Below are positions 1 to 9,629 of a DNA stretch of 64,000 nt, one piece after another. A model generated the notes under the pieces. That model did no database searches and was not told the origin of the DNA. It saw only the letters and a program-made list of their open reading frames with translations. The stretch's first letter is position 1. The number at the start of each line of letters is the position of its first letter. A program made the translations under genes and the position numbers. The stretch is from Mycolicibacterium iranicum. GTDB taxonomy: Bacteria > Actinomycetota > Actinomycetes > Mycobacteriales > Mycobacteriaceae. Location: NCBI RefSeq assembly GCF_002101705.1, contig NZ_LQPC01000065.1, positions 1 to 64,000 of the forward strand, in the 5' to 3' direction.

Positions 1-201
1 GCCGGGCGCCGGGGGCGGCGGGGCCCAGGCGGCAGGCGGGGCATAGCCGGGTGCCGGGGCCGGAGAAGCAGCACATCCCGTGCCATATGGGTCGACGCAT
101 CCCGGCGGGCCGCCGGCGGCAGCCAACGGCGCGGCGGCAAAGGCGGTTGCGGCGGCGCAGGCCGCCATTGCGGGACCGAGCTTCCAGTGTTTCTGCAGCA
201 T
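1..201 (-). CDS. Secreted Ala/Pro-rich protein, 5' end only
   Basis: The gene runs off the left edge, so only the first 67 residues are visible. The start is the ATG at 201, with an AAAGGCG stretch just upstream as a possible ribosome binding site. The N-terminus (MLQKHWKLGPAMAACAAA) is a basic stretch followed by an Ala-rich hydrophobic core, which reads as a Sec signal peptide ending near residue 29. The mature part begins with two Cys (about residues 35 and 43) and becomes rich in Pro, Ala and Gly with Tyr. It is divergent from the gene at 338. I do not recognise the family. The reading rests on the signal peptide and the consistent frame across the whole visible stretch. Confidence 0.6.
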   Translation of the reverse strand, partial: MLQKHWKLGPAMAACAAATAFAAAPLAAAGGPPGCVDPYGTGCAASPAPAPGYAPPAAWAPPPPAPG

Positions 202-337
202 GGGCGCCTTTTACCCCGCCGTTGTGAACTCAAACACATCTTTGGCCGTCAACCCCGCGGCGAAAGGCGCAGATGGGCAGCTTGAGGGAGTGTGACGGGT
301 CGCTGACGTTTGCGACATTTTCTTCAGGCTCCCCTCT

Positions 338-2194
338 ATGCCGGGCTACATTGCCGCCGTGACGTCACGACACTGGGCGCTCTGGCTGGGAACCTTCGGT
401 GCAGGCGCATGCATTGCGCTCGGGGCAGGCCACGGAGTGGCCGCCGCTGATACCGACACCTCCGACGGCGGCGCGGAATCGTCGAGTCAGGCTGCGGCGA
501 CGACCGAAGACCACGACAGCGAGTCAGACTCCCCGTCGTCGCCGGCTACCGAGAACGATCGGCGAGGCACCACCAAGCGCGACCTAGATGATGCGCCTGA
601 CAAAGACGCCACAGAAGAGGCCGTCCGCGAACAGGATCGCGAACAGGATTCAGAACTGGAATCCGATGACGAGACCGCCGACGCCGACGGCCCGGCCGAA
701 TCGGCGTCGAAAACGGCAGTGCTCACCACCGACAGCGAGACAGACAAGGAAGAAGCCGCCGAAGAAGCCGCCGAAGAGACCTCCGAGCCTGTCGACGACG
801 CCACCTCCGAGGCTGCCGCCGCCCCTGCTCAGGCCATTCCGGCGGGGGTGACCGGGGTCAAGACCGGTCAGGCCGCATTGACGATTCCGGTGGGCGATCG
901 GGGTTATAAGACCCGCGCCAGTTGGTACCTCCCGACCCAGTCGGACGGGTCGGTCGCAGCCACCGGGGTGATCTGGCTGCAGCACGGTTTCCTCGGCAAC
1001 CGGTCATCGATGTCGAAATTGGCGCAGACGCTGTCGCTGCAGACAAACAGCATCGTGGTAACCCCGTTCATCTCGTCCTTCCCGCTCCGGTGCTCGAGTT
1101 GCTGGATCAACGGTGTGCCGATGCAGCAGGCGGTGGCCTCGATGTTCCTCGGCGAGCGCGACTCACTCACCTCGAGCGCCATACTCGCCGGGTACTCGGG
1201 CGTCCTGCCCGAGGACTTCGTGATGTCCGGTCAATCCGCAGGCGGTGGGTTCGCCACCGCCGTCGGCGGCTATTACGTCGACGACGCGCCCGGTAGCGAC
1301 GCGCTCCGCGGTGTCGTGATGTTCGACGGGTTCGCGTTCGACGGCGTTGTGCCCAACGCGCTACAGAAGCTCGACGATCCGTTCGTGCCCGTCTATCAGG
1401 TTGCGGCGCCGCCCCAGCCGTTCAATTCCGGCGGCTCGACGACGCAGGAGCTGGTCGCCGCACGCCCCGGCCAGTTCGTCGGCGTCACGCTGGCGGGCGG
1501 ATCCCATGCCGATTCCTTGATCGGCGGCAACGCCATCTTCGATTTCTTCGCACAACTGGTGACCGGGATCTCTCCGCGCGGCAACACCCAGGCGGTCTAC
1601 ACGCTGGCCACCGGCTGGATCAACGACCTCTATCAGGGCCTGGGCCCCCAGGACGGCACAGGCATCTACGGTGTGCCCGACCAGTACCTCGTGCTGGGCG
1701 AAGCGGCCGGCGTCGTGCTGGCACCCCCGCCGGTCGTGGACCTCGACCGCTACCTGGGCACGTGGTTCGAGGTGGGTAGCGTCAAGCAGTTCTTCTCGAT
1801 CGGGCTCGTCAACACCACGGCGGTGTACAGCCTCAATCCCGACGGATCGATCAAGGTCGAGAACTCCGGCAACTACTTCTTCAACAACGGGCCGAAGTCC
1901 ACCATCGTCGGGTCGGCACTGCCGATCAACGACGCCAACAACAAACTCAACGTGGCATTCTTCGGGTCAGCCTCGACGAGACCGCCCGGCAACTACTGGA
2001 TCGTCGATCTGGATCCGGACTACGGGTGGGCCGTCGTCACCGACCCCACCGGCTTCAGCGGGTTCCTGCTCAGCCGAGATCCCATCGTCTCGGACGAGTT
2101 CTACCAGGAGTTGCTCGACCGCGCCTCCGTCTACGGCGTCAAGAACCGGATCACCCCGACCCGGCAGCCGGCAGCCACCTCGACGTCGACGTAG
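338..2194 (+). CDS. Secreted alpha/beta hydrolase fused to a C-terminal lipocalin domain
   Basis: This is a 618-residue exported protein with three parts. A signal peptide occupies about residues 10-36, with the Ala-rich cleavage region ending AAA-D. A very acidic Ser/Glu/Asp/Thr-rich linker follows (about 37-165). Next is an alpha/beta hydrolase domain (about 170-410) with an HGF turn, the nucleophile elbow G-Q-S-A-G (Ser300) and a likely catalytic His390 in GGSHAD. The last part (about 466-600) has the lipocalin GxW signature YLGTWFEVG and a closing GFLLSRDP strand as in bacterial Blc lipocalins. A GTG at 359 is an alternative start. I infer an extracellular esterase/lipase that may hold lipophilic ligands. 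The substrate cannot be told from sequence. Confidence 0.85.
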   Translation: MPGYIAAVTSRHWALWLGTFGAGACIALGAGHGVAAADTDTSDGGAESSSQAAATTEDHDSESDSPSSPATENDRRGTTKRDLDDAPDKDATEEAVREQDREQDSELESDDETADADGPAESASKTAVLTTDSETDKEEAAEEAAEETSEPVDDATSEAAAAPAQAIPAGVTGVKTGQAALTIPVGDRGYKTRASWYLPTQSDGSVAATGVIWLQHGFLGNRSSMSKLAQTLSLQTNSIVVTPFISSFPLRCSSCWINGVPMQQAVASMFLGERDSLTSSAILAGYSGVLPEDFVMSGQSAGGGFATAVGGYYVDDAPGSDALRGVVMFDGFAFDGVVPNALQKLDDPFVPVYQVAAPPQPFNSGGSTTQELVAARPGQFVGVTLAGGSHADSLIGGNAIFDFFAQLVTGISPRGNTQAVYTLATGWINDLYQGLGPQDGTGIYGVPDQYLVLGEAAGVVLAPPPVVDLDRYLGTWFEVGSVKQFFSIGLVNTTAVYSLNPDGSIKVENSGNYFFNNGPKSTIVGSALPINDANNKLNVAFFGSASTRPPGNYWIVDLDPDYGWAVVTDPTGFSGFLLSRDPIVSDEFYQELLDRASVYGVKNRITPTRQPAATSTST

Positions 2195-2270
2195 ACGCTA
2201 AATCAGACTGCGCTGCAACTACTTTCGACTGAAGCTCCGATCCGTTGACGGCTGCTCTGGCGCAATGACG

Positions 2271-3737
2271 TCAGGGGTTGTCCGTCGTCGGGTGCGCGGG
2301 CAGCGTCGAGATCGCGCAGTTGGTGCAGTTCTCGACGGCGATCCGCTCGTTCGACCGAGCAGGGCGACGAATTCCGATGGCCGCCAAGGCCGCCGCCAGG
2401 ATCATCAACCCCGCTGAGATGAACACGGCGACATGAAAACCCGCCGAGAACGCGACCGGGTCCGCGTAGTCCGCCCCGCTGATCCCCGCCACCCCGGGCA
2501 ACACCGCGACCGCCAGCAGTCCTCCGGCTCGAGCCACCGCGTTGTTGACCCCGGACGCCGAACCCGCCATGTTCGCCGGTGCGGAGTCGAGCACCGTCGC
2601 CGTCAACGGCGCCACCACCAGCACCATGCCCGCACCGAAAACGAGCGCCGCCGGCGCCACGTCGAGTATCCAGGACGCGTCTGCATCGATCCGTGTCATC
2701 AAAAGCAGTCCAGCGGCGGTGACCAACGGGCCGACCGTCATCGGCATCCTGGGCCCGATCCGGCTCGCTAGCGCCCCTGCCCGCGAGGAGAACACCAGCA
2801 TCACCGCGGTGAACGGCAGAAGAGCCGTTCCCGCCGCGACCGGGCTGAATCCGGCCACCGTCTGCAAATGGAGCACCAGCAACAGAAACACCGCGCCCAG
2901 TGCGCCGTAGATCAGCAGCGTGATGACGTTTGCCACTCCAAAGATTCTGTCGGCGAACAGTTTCGGCGACACCAGTGGATGCTCGGAGCGATGTTCGACG
3001 ACGACGAATGTCACCAGGGCCAGCACGCCGGCGGCAACCGATGCAACGGCTGGCGGTGTCAGGCCCTGCCCTCCCAGCTCCGTCAGCCCGTACGTCACGG
3101 TTCCCAAGCCGACCGCGGCCAGTGCCGCGCCCGTGACGTCCAGGCCCTCGGGTGCGTTGGGGTCACGACTCTCGGGGACGTGCCGCCACGTCACTGCGAC
3201 AACAAGCGCGGCAAGCGGCACATTGATGAGAAACACGGCCCGCCAATTCCATTCGACAAGGAAGCCGCCGAGGAACGGACCTATCGCAGCGGCTATCCCA
3301 CCCAGTCCCGACCAAGCCCCGATGGCGGCGCCACGGTCGGCACCGCTGAACGACGCCGAGATCAACGCCAGACTGCCGGGCGTCAGCAGAGCACCGCCCA
3401 CGCCTTGCAGGGCGCGAGCCGCGATGAGGACCTCAGACGTCGGAGCGAATCCGCACGCGGCCGAGCTGACCGCGAACCACACGACACCGATCAGAAAGAC
3501 GCGGCGCCGACCGTAGTGATCACCGAGCGACCCGCCGAGCAGGATCAGTGAAGCCAGGGTGAGTGTGTAGGCATTGACAATCCATTGGAGCTGAGCGAAA
3601 TCCGCTCCCAGCTCGGCACCGATATGCGGGAGCGCGACATTGACCACCGTCCCGTCGATCATGACGAGACCTGACCCGAGCACGGTGGCCAGCAAGATCC
3701 ACCGCCCCGCCGCGGTCCCCATTGTCGCCCCGGCCAT
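2271..3737 (-). CDS. MFS drug exporter, DHA2 (14-TM) family
   Basis: This 488-residue integral membrane protein resembles the EmrB/QacA-type proton-coupled multidrug exporters. The first membrane segment carries the family's DGTVVNVALP motif C-like start, and the TM2-TM3 loop has motif A (GGSLGDHYGRRRVF). A later segment reads GPFLGG, as expected for motif C of antiporters. About fourteen hydrophobic segments can be counted. It is divergent from the LuxR regulator at 3891 across a 153-bp gap, which makes local regulation by that protein possible, but this is inference. Substrate unknown. An in-frame ATG at 3722 is an alternative start. Confidence 0.9.
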   Translation of the reverse strand: MAGATMGTAAGRWILLATVLGSGLVMIDGTVVNVALPHIGAELGADFAQLQWIVNAYTLTLASLILLGGSLGDHYGRRRVFLIGVVWFAVSSAACGFAPTSEVLIAARALQGVGGALLTPGSLALISASFSGADRGAAIGAWSGLGGIAAAIGPFLGGFLVEWNWRAVFLINVPLAALVVAVTWRHVPESRDPNAPEGLDVTGAALAAVGLGTVTYGLTELGGQGLTPPAVASVAAGVLALVTFVVVEHRSEHPLVSPKLFADRIFGVANVITLLIYGALGAVFLLLVLHLQTVAGFSPVAAGTALLPFTAVMLVFSSRAGALASRIGPRMPMTVGPLVTAAGLLLMTRIDADASWILDVAPAALVFGAGMVLVVAPLTATVLDSAPANMAGSASGVNNAVARAGGLLAVAVLPGVAGISGADYADPVAFSAGFHVAVFISAGLMILAAALAAIGIRRPARSNERIAVENCTNCAISTLPAHPTTDNP

Positions 3738-3890
3738 TGGGCCACCCTAGTCGTCCCGCCATCGTTGAACGTCTCAGCAGTTGTGCACGCCGCGTCGTAG
3801 CGCAGGTGCCATTTGCGACACCTCGACGTGTGTGCACGAAAGCTTCGGTCCTGAGTTTCCGCAGCCGCTCCACCTGGGTATTCTCCGACT

Positions 3891-6512
3891 GTGACGAACC
3901 AGCCGCCCCTCGTCGGGAGGGCCGAAGAGTTCGCTATGTCACGGCGTGCGATTGCCGCGGCGTCGGGGTCCGGGGGCATTGTGCTCGCGGGCTCCGCCGG
4001 TGTGGGTAAGTCGCGACTCGCCCGCGAGATCGTCGATCACGCACGCGGTACCCGGCGGCCCTGCCACTGGTTGTACGCGACGGCGTCAGCCCGATCGGTG
4101 CCACTCGGAGTCTTCGCTGAGTACGCATCGTCGTTCGGTGAGGATCCGCTGCGCCGGATTCACGACGTGATCGCCGCGCTGACGCGCGACAACGCCGGTA
4201 GGGCAACGGTCATCGGCGTCGACGACGCACACCTTCTCGACGAGCAATCCGCGATGGTCGTGCACCAACTCGTCCAGCGCAAGGCAGCGACAGTCGTGCT
4301 CACCATGCGCAGCGGCGAATCGGCGCCCGACGCCATCACCTCGCTGTACAAGGACCTCGGCATGCCCCGGTTGGAGCTGCAGCCCCTGTCTGCCGTGGAC
4401 GTGGCGGCGCTACTCGAACAACTCCTCGGTGGACCGGTAGAAAGAGCCAGCTCACAACGACTTTGGCGATACACCCACGGCAACGTTCTCTACCTCCGCC
4501 AGCTAGTCGACGACGAATTGGCAAACGGCAAGCTATCCCGGCGCTCCGGCATCTGGGTTTGGACCGGACACCCCGAGGTATCTCCCACGCTGACCGACCT
4601 CATCGAGGCAAACGTCGGCCGGCAGGATCCCGCCGTCCTCGAAGTCATCGACACCGTCGCCATCGCCGACCCCATCGAGATCGACGTGCTGCAATCACTG
4701 GCACCGGAATCGGCTCTGCATCAAGCAGAGGCCCGCAGCGTGATCGTCGTCGACTCCGAGGCGGGATATGTCAGGCTGGCCCACCCCCTTTACGGGGAGG
4801 TCCGCCGCAAGCGCATGGGGGCGCTGCAGCGTGCGGCATTGGGACGTCACATTTCGGATGCCATTGCGTCAGTGAACCCACAGACGCCCCAGCAACTCGT
4901 CCGGCGGGCCGTCCTCATCTCCAACTTCGATCGTCCGGATGACGCGGAATTACTTACCGCAGCAGCCAACTCGGCTCTCTACCTCATGGACCTCCGACTG
5001 GCGGTCGACCTCGCCGAGCGTGCCATGGAGTGTGGGGACAGTATTGCGGCACGCATCCTCTACGGGTTCGCACTGTTGACGGCTGCCCGAGCAGAGGAGG
5101 GCGAACAGGTGCTACGGGACACGGACGCCTTCGTCGGTCAGTCCGCCGAACGTGGGCACATCGCATTGCTCCGCGCCGCCAGCCTGGCATGGAATCTCGG
5201 CCGTCCCGCGGATGCCGAGGACGTACTCGACGCTGCTCAATCTTCGTCGGAGAACTACGGACTGACAACGTCTTTCGAGGCTCTGCGGATCTCCGTCTCG
5301 GCGACCCGCGGCGACATGCCCGTTGTGGTGAGCGCCGCTCCGTCCATCATGCAGCTGTCCGACATTCTGCCCACCGCCCGCATGTTCTGCGCCTGGGGAT
5401 ACGCCGCGGCCCTCGGGGATGTCGGTGACGTCGACCGGCTCGACGACATGGCCTCCGCAGGCTACGCATTCGCCCAGTCGTTACCGGAAACCTCACACCT
5501 GCGGTTCGGGCTGGGCGTCAATCACGTCGACGGACTCCGGCTGGCGGGTGAACTCGACCGCATGCACGTGCACGCTGCACTGCTGAGCGAGCAGGCTCAA
5601 GATCATCAGGCATCGCTGACGATTGCACAGTTGTTGCTTGGAATGACCAGTGCCGCACAGGGTGACTTGAGGTCGGCGAGGCGCTCGTTCGGCGAATCAC
5701 TCGCAGCGTACGAGTACATCTCGTCGGTGAGTGAGCACAGCGGCTACTGGCTCGCCGCTGTCTGTGGGATGGCCGGCGATCACGTCGCGGCCGAACGACA
5801 ACTCCGCAGCGTGCCGGATCGAGTCTTCAACGGCAGCGGGTTATGGGATCCGATGCAGCACATCGCGACAGCGTGGGCGAAGGCGGCGGCCGGTCAGGTG
5901 AGCGCCGCACTGACGACCCTCAGCGATGCAGCTGTACTGATGCGCAAGGCGGGCCGTCCCGCCCGCGAACTGTGGTGCCTACAGACGGCCACCCAGTTCG
6001 GCGATACCCGTACCGCGGCGCGCCTCGCGGAGATCGCCGAGAAAGTGCAGGGGCCCCGCGCGTCTACTGCTGCCGCCCACGCCGCAGCGCTCACCGAGGG
6101 GGACGGTCCGAAACTGTTGTCGGCGTCGAGGGCGTACGAGGCGTTCGGCGACAAGCTTGCCGCTGCCGATTCCGCGGCACAGGCCGCCACGGCGTTTCGC
6201 ACCGCCGGGTCCCGCGGATCTGCACTCATCGCCGCCGCCCGCGCGCACAGTCTCGCCGAGGAATGCGGCGCCGACACGCCCGCTTTGCGGACTATGGACA
6301 CCCGCGCCGAGCTGACCCCGCGCCAACGGGAGATCGCTTCGCTGGTGGCATCAGGGCTTTCCAACCGCGACATCGCAGATCAGTTGCACATGTCCGTCCG
6401 GTCCGTCGAGGGACATATCTTCCGCGCATCGCAGCGCAATGGCGTCACGTCTCGCGAGGCACTTGCCGCGCTGCTGGATGGACGTCAATTGCCCGATGAC
6501 CGATTGGGGTAG
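3891..6512 (+). CDS. LuxR-family regulator with N-terminal AAA/STAND ATPase
   Basis: An 873-residue transcription regulator of the large ATP-binding (LAL/STAND) LuxR class. The Walker A loop GSAGVGKS lies near residues 34-41 and a Walker B-like strand reads VIGVDDAHLL near residue 108. A long helical-repeat middle region follows. The C-terminus is a canonical LuxR/GerE HTH (LTPRQREIASLVASGLSNRDIA, then VRSVEGHI). The GTG start directly precedes TNQPPLVGR, the usual beginning of such proteins. The small HTH gene at 6496 overlaps its 3' end, and a second protein of the same class follows at 6858. Ligand and targets are unknown; the divergent MFS exporter is one candidate target. Confidence 0.88.
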   Translation: MTNQPPLVGRAEEFAMSRRAIAAASGSGGIVLAGSAGVGKSRLAREIVDHARGTRRPCHWLYATASARSVPLGVFAEYASSFGEDPLRRIHDVIAALTRDNAGRATVIGVDDAHLLDEQSAMVVHQLVQRKAATVVLTMRSGESAPDAITSLYKDLGMPRLELQPLSAVDVAALLEQLLGGPVERASSQRLWRYTHGNVLYLRQLVDDELANGKLSRRSGIWVWTGHPEVSPTLTDLIEANVGRQDPAVLEVIDTVAIADPIEIDVLQSLAPESALHQAEARSVIVVDSEAGYVRLAHPLYGEVRRKRMGALQRAALGRHISDAIASVNPQTPQQLVRRAVLISNFDRPDDAELLTAAANSALYLMDLRLAVDLAERAMECGDSIAARILYGFALLTAARAEEGEQVLRDTDAFVGQSAERGHIALLRAASLAWNLGRPADAEDVLDAAQSSSENYGLTTSFEALRISVSATRGDMPVVVSAAPSIMQLSDILPTARMFCAWGYAAALGDVGDVDRLDDMASAGYAFAQSLPETSHLRFGLGVNHVDGLRLAGELDRMHVHAALLSEQAQDHQASLTIAQLLLGMTSAAQGDLRSARRSFGESLAAYEYISSVSEHSGYWLAAVCGMAGDHVAAERQLRSVPDRVFNGSGLWDPMQHIATAWAKAAAGQVSAALTTLSDAAVLMRKAGRPARELWCLQTATQFGDTRTAARLAEIAEKVQGPRASTAAAHAAALTEGDGPKLLSASRAYEAFGDKLAAADSAAQAATAFRTAGSRGSALIAAARAHSLAEECGADTPALRTMDTRAELTPRQREIASLVASGLSNRDIADQLHMSVRSVEGHIFRASQRNGVTSREALAALLDGRQLPDDRLG

Positions 6513-6747
6513 TGCACTACCCGCGTCGCGCCGACCTTCCGGCGGCATCGTCAGGGGGGTGGCCCCGCATGAGCGCGATGCAGCCCTGGACCGGCTGCCC
6601 CTGCCGTACTCCATGGCGTTGCGCCTGCGCGACGCCGGTGTGGATGACGCAGTCATCGCCGAATGCGTCGGTGTGGAGCCAGAGGGACTGCAGGCGCTGA
6701 TGGAGATCGCACGCGCCAAGCTCGTTGCCGCCGGTTATCGCGAGTAG
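6496..6747 (+). CDS. Small protein with sigma-70 region-4-like HTH
   Basis: An 83-residue protein whose ATG at 6496 overlaps the last 17 bases of the preceding LuxR gene in another frame, suggesting translational coupling. Residues about 33-75 (LPLPYSMALRLRDAGVDDAV and what follows) have the pattern of the sigma-factor region-4 helix-turn-helix: a LPxxxR-like first helix, then a turn and a recognition helix. There is no region 2, so it is not a sigma factor. A longer start at 6439 is possible but unlikely, because that stretch is out-of-frame coding sequence of the LuxR gene. Function unknown; probably a DNA-binding or anti-sigma-like accessory of the regulator pair. Confidence 0.6.
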   Translation: MTDWGSALPASRRPSGGIVRGVAPHERDAALDRLPLPYSMALRLRDAGVDDAVIAECVGVEPEGLQALMEIARAKLVAAGYRE

Positions 6748-6816
6748 CCGTTGACTTTCCCTCTGGGGGAACCTCAACGATCACTGTCCAGGTTCGCTTG
6801 ACAGATGACCAAGTCC

Positions 6817-6835
6817 GATATGCAATATATTGCAG
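6817..6835. promoter_or_regulatory. Palindromic operator candidate, copy 1
   Basis: The 19-base element GATATGCAATATATTGCAG contains the perfect 14-bp palindrome TGCAATATATTGCA. It sits 22 bp upstream of the ATG of the second LuxR regulator and just before its GGAGGGG ribosome binding site, an ideal place for a repressor. An element matching it at 18 of 19 bases lies at 11426-11444. AT-rich palindromes of this form are typical for FCD-type GntR proteins, and one is encoded at 10691. That pairing is inference. Confidence 0.55.
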
Positions 6836-6857
6836 TCGACGGAGGGGTTCGGTAGGC

Positions 6858-9629
6858 ATGCCTGAACTGTTCGGCCGAGGCGTCGAGCTACTTCGGATTT
6901 CGCGCTTCCTCGAGAGGGCTCGCAACATCGGAGATAGCCGGCTGATCCGCGGCGAACCTGGTGTCGGCAAGTCTGCTCTCCTCGACGCCGCGGCCGACCT
7001 GGCCTGCGACGCCGGCATGCTCGTGCTGCGTGCTTCCGGTTCGGAGTTCGAGCGCGACGTCGCCTACTCCGGACTCAACCAGCTGCTCCTCCCCCTGCGC
7101 TCCCAACTGGACCGCCTGCCGCTCGGGTCGCGCGATGCGTTGTCGGTCGCGCTGGGATTCGGGCCAGGGCCACCCCAGGGCGCGCTACTGGTGTGCAACG
7201 CCGCATTGTCGCTTCTCGCCGACGTCGCGGAGCAGAAACCAGTGCTGGTGCTCGTCGACGATGCCCAATGGATCGACAGGGCCAGCGCAGTCGTGGTCGG
7301 ATTCATCGCCAGGCGGGTGAGCGGCCACCGCCTCGGCGTGGTGCAATCCTGCCGGACCGGCGGCGAATGTTTCCTCGATCGACGCGGGCTGACCGAACAA
7401 CTCGTTGAGCCCCTGTCCCGCGAGGCCTCCGAGCACCTCGTCGACGACCGGTTCCCCCACCTGCCTCCCGCCACCCGCCAGAGGGTGCTCGAGCTGGCGC
7501 AGGGAAATCCTTTGGCGCTGGTGGAACTTCCTGATGCACTCATCGATCTCCCTGCCCGGATCCTCGCCCACCCTGATGTCGTGCCACCAAGTGATCGACT
7601 GTCTGCACATTTCGCGTCCCGCGTTGCAGCGCTGCCCGACGCCACTCGCCGGTTGATGCTCATCGCAGCTTTCGAGGGCACCGGTGACATCCGGGTGTTG
7701 CGCGAGATCGCCGGGGAAAAGCCCGGACTCACCGATCTCGCTCCTGCCGAGCAGGCGCAGCTCGTTGCGGTCGACGACGCCGCTGCCCGAATCTCGTTCC
7801 GGCACCCATTGATTCGCTCATCTGTTGTCGCCACATCCAGCCATGAAGAGCGACGCCACGCCCATCTCCTCCTGGCCGATTCACTGAGTGGCAACGAAGA
7901 CCGGCAGGCATGGCACCTCGCTGCCGCGGCGGTCGGACCGGACGAGGCGGTAGCTGCGGTGCTCGAGCGCGTGGCGCGCCGGACCGCCATGCGCGGCGAT
8001 GCGCTGGGAGCCGTTACGGCGTTGATTCGCGCAGCTGAATTGAGCACGACGAATACCGCGCGGGGACGCAGGCTGGCCGAGGCCGCCTACATCGGCGCCG
8101 AATCTGGCGGCATCATCGGTGACCCAGAAAGCCTTCTCGCCGAGGCTCGTCGGGCGGGGCCGGACTCCAGCGGGGCGCTGCACGCGGCCAACGCGGCGGC
8201 ATTCTTGATGCTCAACGGTGACGGTGACGTCGACACTGCCCACCGACTCCTCGTCGGCGCCATCGAGACGACCGATCACGGTTACCGCGCCGAAAACGAC
8301 GCGCTCATCGAAGCCATGCACACCCTGCTGCTTCTCGCCTGGTATGCGTGCACGCCCGCGCATTGGGAGCCCTATTTCCGAGCATTGCGCAAATTGGCGC
8401 CTGAGCCGCCAAAACTCCTTGCGCTGGTGAGCAAAACCTTCGCCGATCCAATACGGTACGGCGCCGCGGCAGCGTCTGAATTGGACCGGATCATTGCCAC
8501 CCTTCCCGGCGAGGACGAGCCGTCGAAGATCGTCCGGGTCGGTGCAGCGTCGGTCTATCTCGACCGCCTGTCGGACACCCGGGACGCGCACTGGCGACTG
8601 GTGCGCCGAGGGCGTGACGGCGCATCCCCACGCAGGCATATCGGCGCGCTGATGCATCTGTGCCTGGACGACTACCTCACCGGCAGATGGGACGAGTCCG
8701 AGCAACTCGCCGCCGAAGGGCAACAGCTCTGCAACACACATGGTTTCATGTTCTTCAACTGGTACTTCCTGTACAACCGCGCGGTCATCGCCGCCGGACG
8801 GGGCCGGACCGACGAAGCGTTCGCACTTGCCGACGAGCTCAGCCACTGGGCACAACCCCGCGGGGTTGCCAGTGTGCTCCGGTATGCACACCATCCTCGT
8901 GTGCTCGCCGCCTCCGCCACGGGCGATTTCGATGCGGCCTTTCGCTACGCCGCCGCGCTGAATCCGCCCGGCATGCTGTCGTTCCAACTGCCACACTGCA
9001 CCTGGGTGATGTTCGATCTCGTCGAAGCAGCGCTGCGCACCGGTCGCGAATCAGACGCCCGCGCACACCTCGCCGCGATGCGGCAGGCCGATGTGGCGGC
9101 GTTGTCGCCGCGTATGGACCTGATCCAGCGCGGGGTGGACGCGCTGGTCTTCGACGACGAGGAGACCGATCGCCTGCTCGAAGAGTCGCTCAGCGCGCCC
9201 TCGTCGAACCGGTGGCTGTTCGAGGCGTCCCGCATCCGGCTCGCCTTCGCCGAGAACCTACGCCGACGCAAAATGCCGGACAGGGCCCGCCGGCACCTGC
9301 TCGCCGCGAGAGAGAACTTCACCGCGATGGGGGCACAACCGTGGCTCTCGCGTACGCAGCAAGAGTTGCGCGCCAGCGGTTTTCGGGCGACTCAGGATTC
9401 CCAACCCGCGCCGGTTCTGCTGACCGCCCAGGAGTTGGAGATCGCACATCTGGCCGCCAGCGGAATGACCAACCGCCAGATCGGCGAGCGCCTGTACCTG
9501 TCACACCGAACCGTGGGCGCACATCTGTACCGGGTGTTCCCCAAGCTGGGCGTGTCGTCGCGGGCAGGGCTGCGCGACGCGTTGTCGAGCAACCCTGACG
9601 TCAATCAAACGCACCCGCGTACGCATTGA
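6858..9629 (+). CDS. LuxR-family regulator with N-terminal AAA/STAND ATPase (second copy)
   Basis: A 923-residue LAL-type LuxR regulator, distinct in sequence from the one at 3891. It starts MPELFGRGVELLRISRFLE, with Walker A GEPGVGKSALL near residue 33 and Walker B VLVLVDDAQWID near 130. Helical repeats follow, and the C-terminal LuxR HTH reads LTAQELEIAHLAASGMTNRQIG. The ATG at 6858 has a strong GGAGGGG ribosome binding site about 11 bases upstream; upstream in-frame codons have no such support. A 19-bp palindromic element overlaps the leader. The 3' end overlaps the convergent ACC deaminase gene by 29 bp. Its inducer is unknown. Confidence 0.88.
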   Translation: MPELFGRGVELLRISRFLERARNIGDSRLIRGEPGVGKSALLDAAADLACDAGMLVLRASGSEFERDVAYSGLNQLLLPLRSQLDRLPLGSRDALSVALGFGPGPPQGALLVCNAALSLLADVAEQKPVLVLVDDAQWIDRASAVVVGFIARRVSGHRLGVVQSCRTGGECFLDRRGLTEQLVEPLSREASEHLVDDRFPHLPPATRQRVLELAQGNPLALVELPDALIDLPARILAHPDVVPPSDRLSAHFASRVAALPDATRRLMLIAAFEGTGDIRVLREIAGEKPGLTDLAPAEQAQLVAVDDAAARISFRHPLIRSSVVATSSHEERRHAHLLLADSLSGNEDRQAWHLAAAAVGPDEAVAAVLERVARRTAMRGDALGAVTALIRAAELSTTNTARGRRLAEAAYIGAESGGIIGDPESLLAEARRAGPDSSGALHAANAAAFLMLNGDGDVDTAHRLLVGAIETTDHGYRAENDALIEAMHTLLLLAWYACTPAHWEPYFRALRKLAPEPPKLLALVSKTFADPIRYGAAAASELDRIIATLPGEDEPSKIVRVGAASVYLDRLSDTRDAHWRLVRRGRDGASPRRHIGALMHLCLDDYLTGRWDESEQLAAEGQQLCNTHGFMFFNWYFLYNRAVIAAGRGRTDEAFALADELSHWAQPRGVASVLRYAHHPRVLAASATGDFDAAFRYAAALNPPGMLSFQLPHCTWVMFDLVEAALRTGRESDARAHLAAMRQADVAALSPRMDLIQRGVDALVFDDEETDRLLEESLSAPSSNRWLFEASRIRLAFAENLRRRKMPDRARRHLLAARENFTAMGAQPWLSRTQQELRASGFRATQDSQPAPVLLTAQELEIAHLAASGMTNRQIGERLYLSHRTVGAHLYRVFPKLGVSSRAGLRDALSSNPDVNQTHPRTH

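Noticed and set aside
80..295. Plus-strand open frame of 71 codons at the left edge
   Set aside because: The minus strand reads as a signal peptide plus Pro-rich secreted protein through the same stretch; the plus frame has no family resemblance or ribosome binding site.
3804..3823. AGGTG/CACCT repeat in the MFS/LuxR divergent gap as operator
   Set aside because: Arms are only 5 bp and such repeats are expected by chance in GC-rich sequence.
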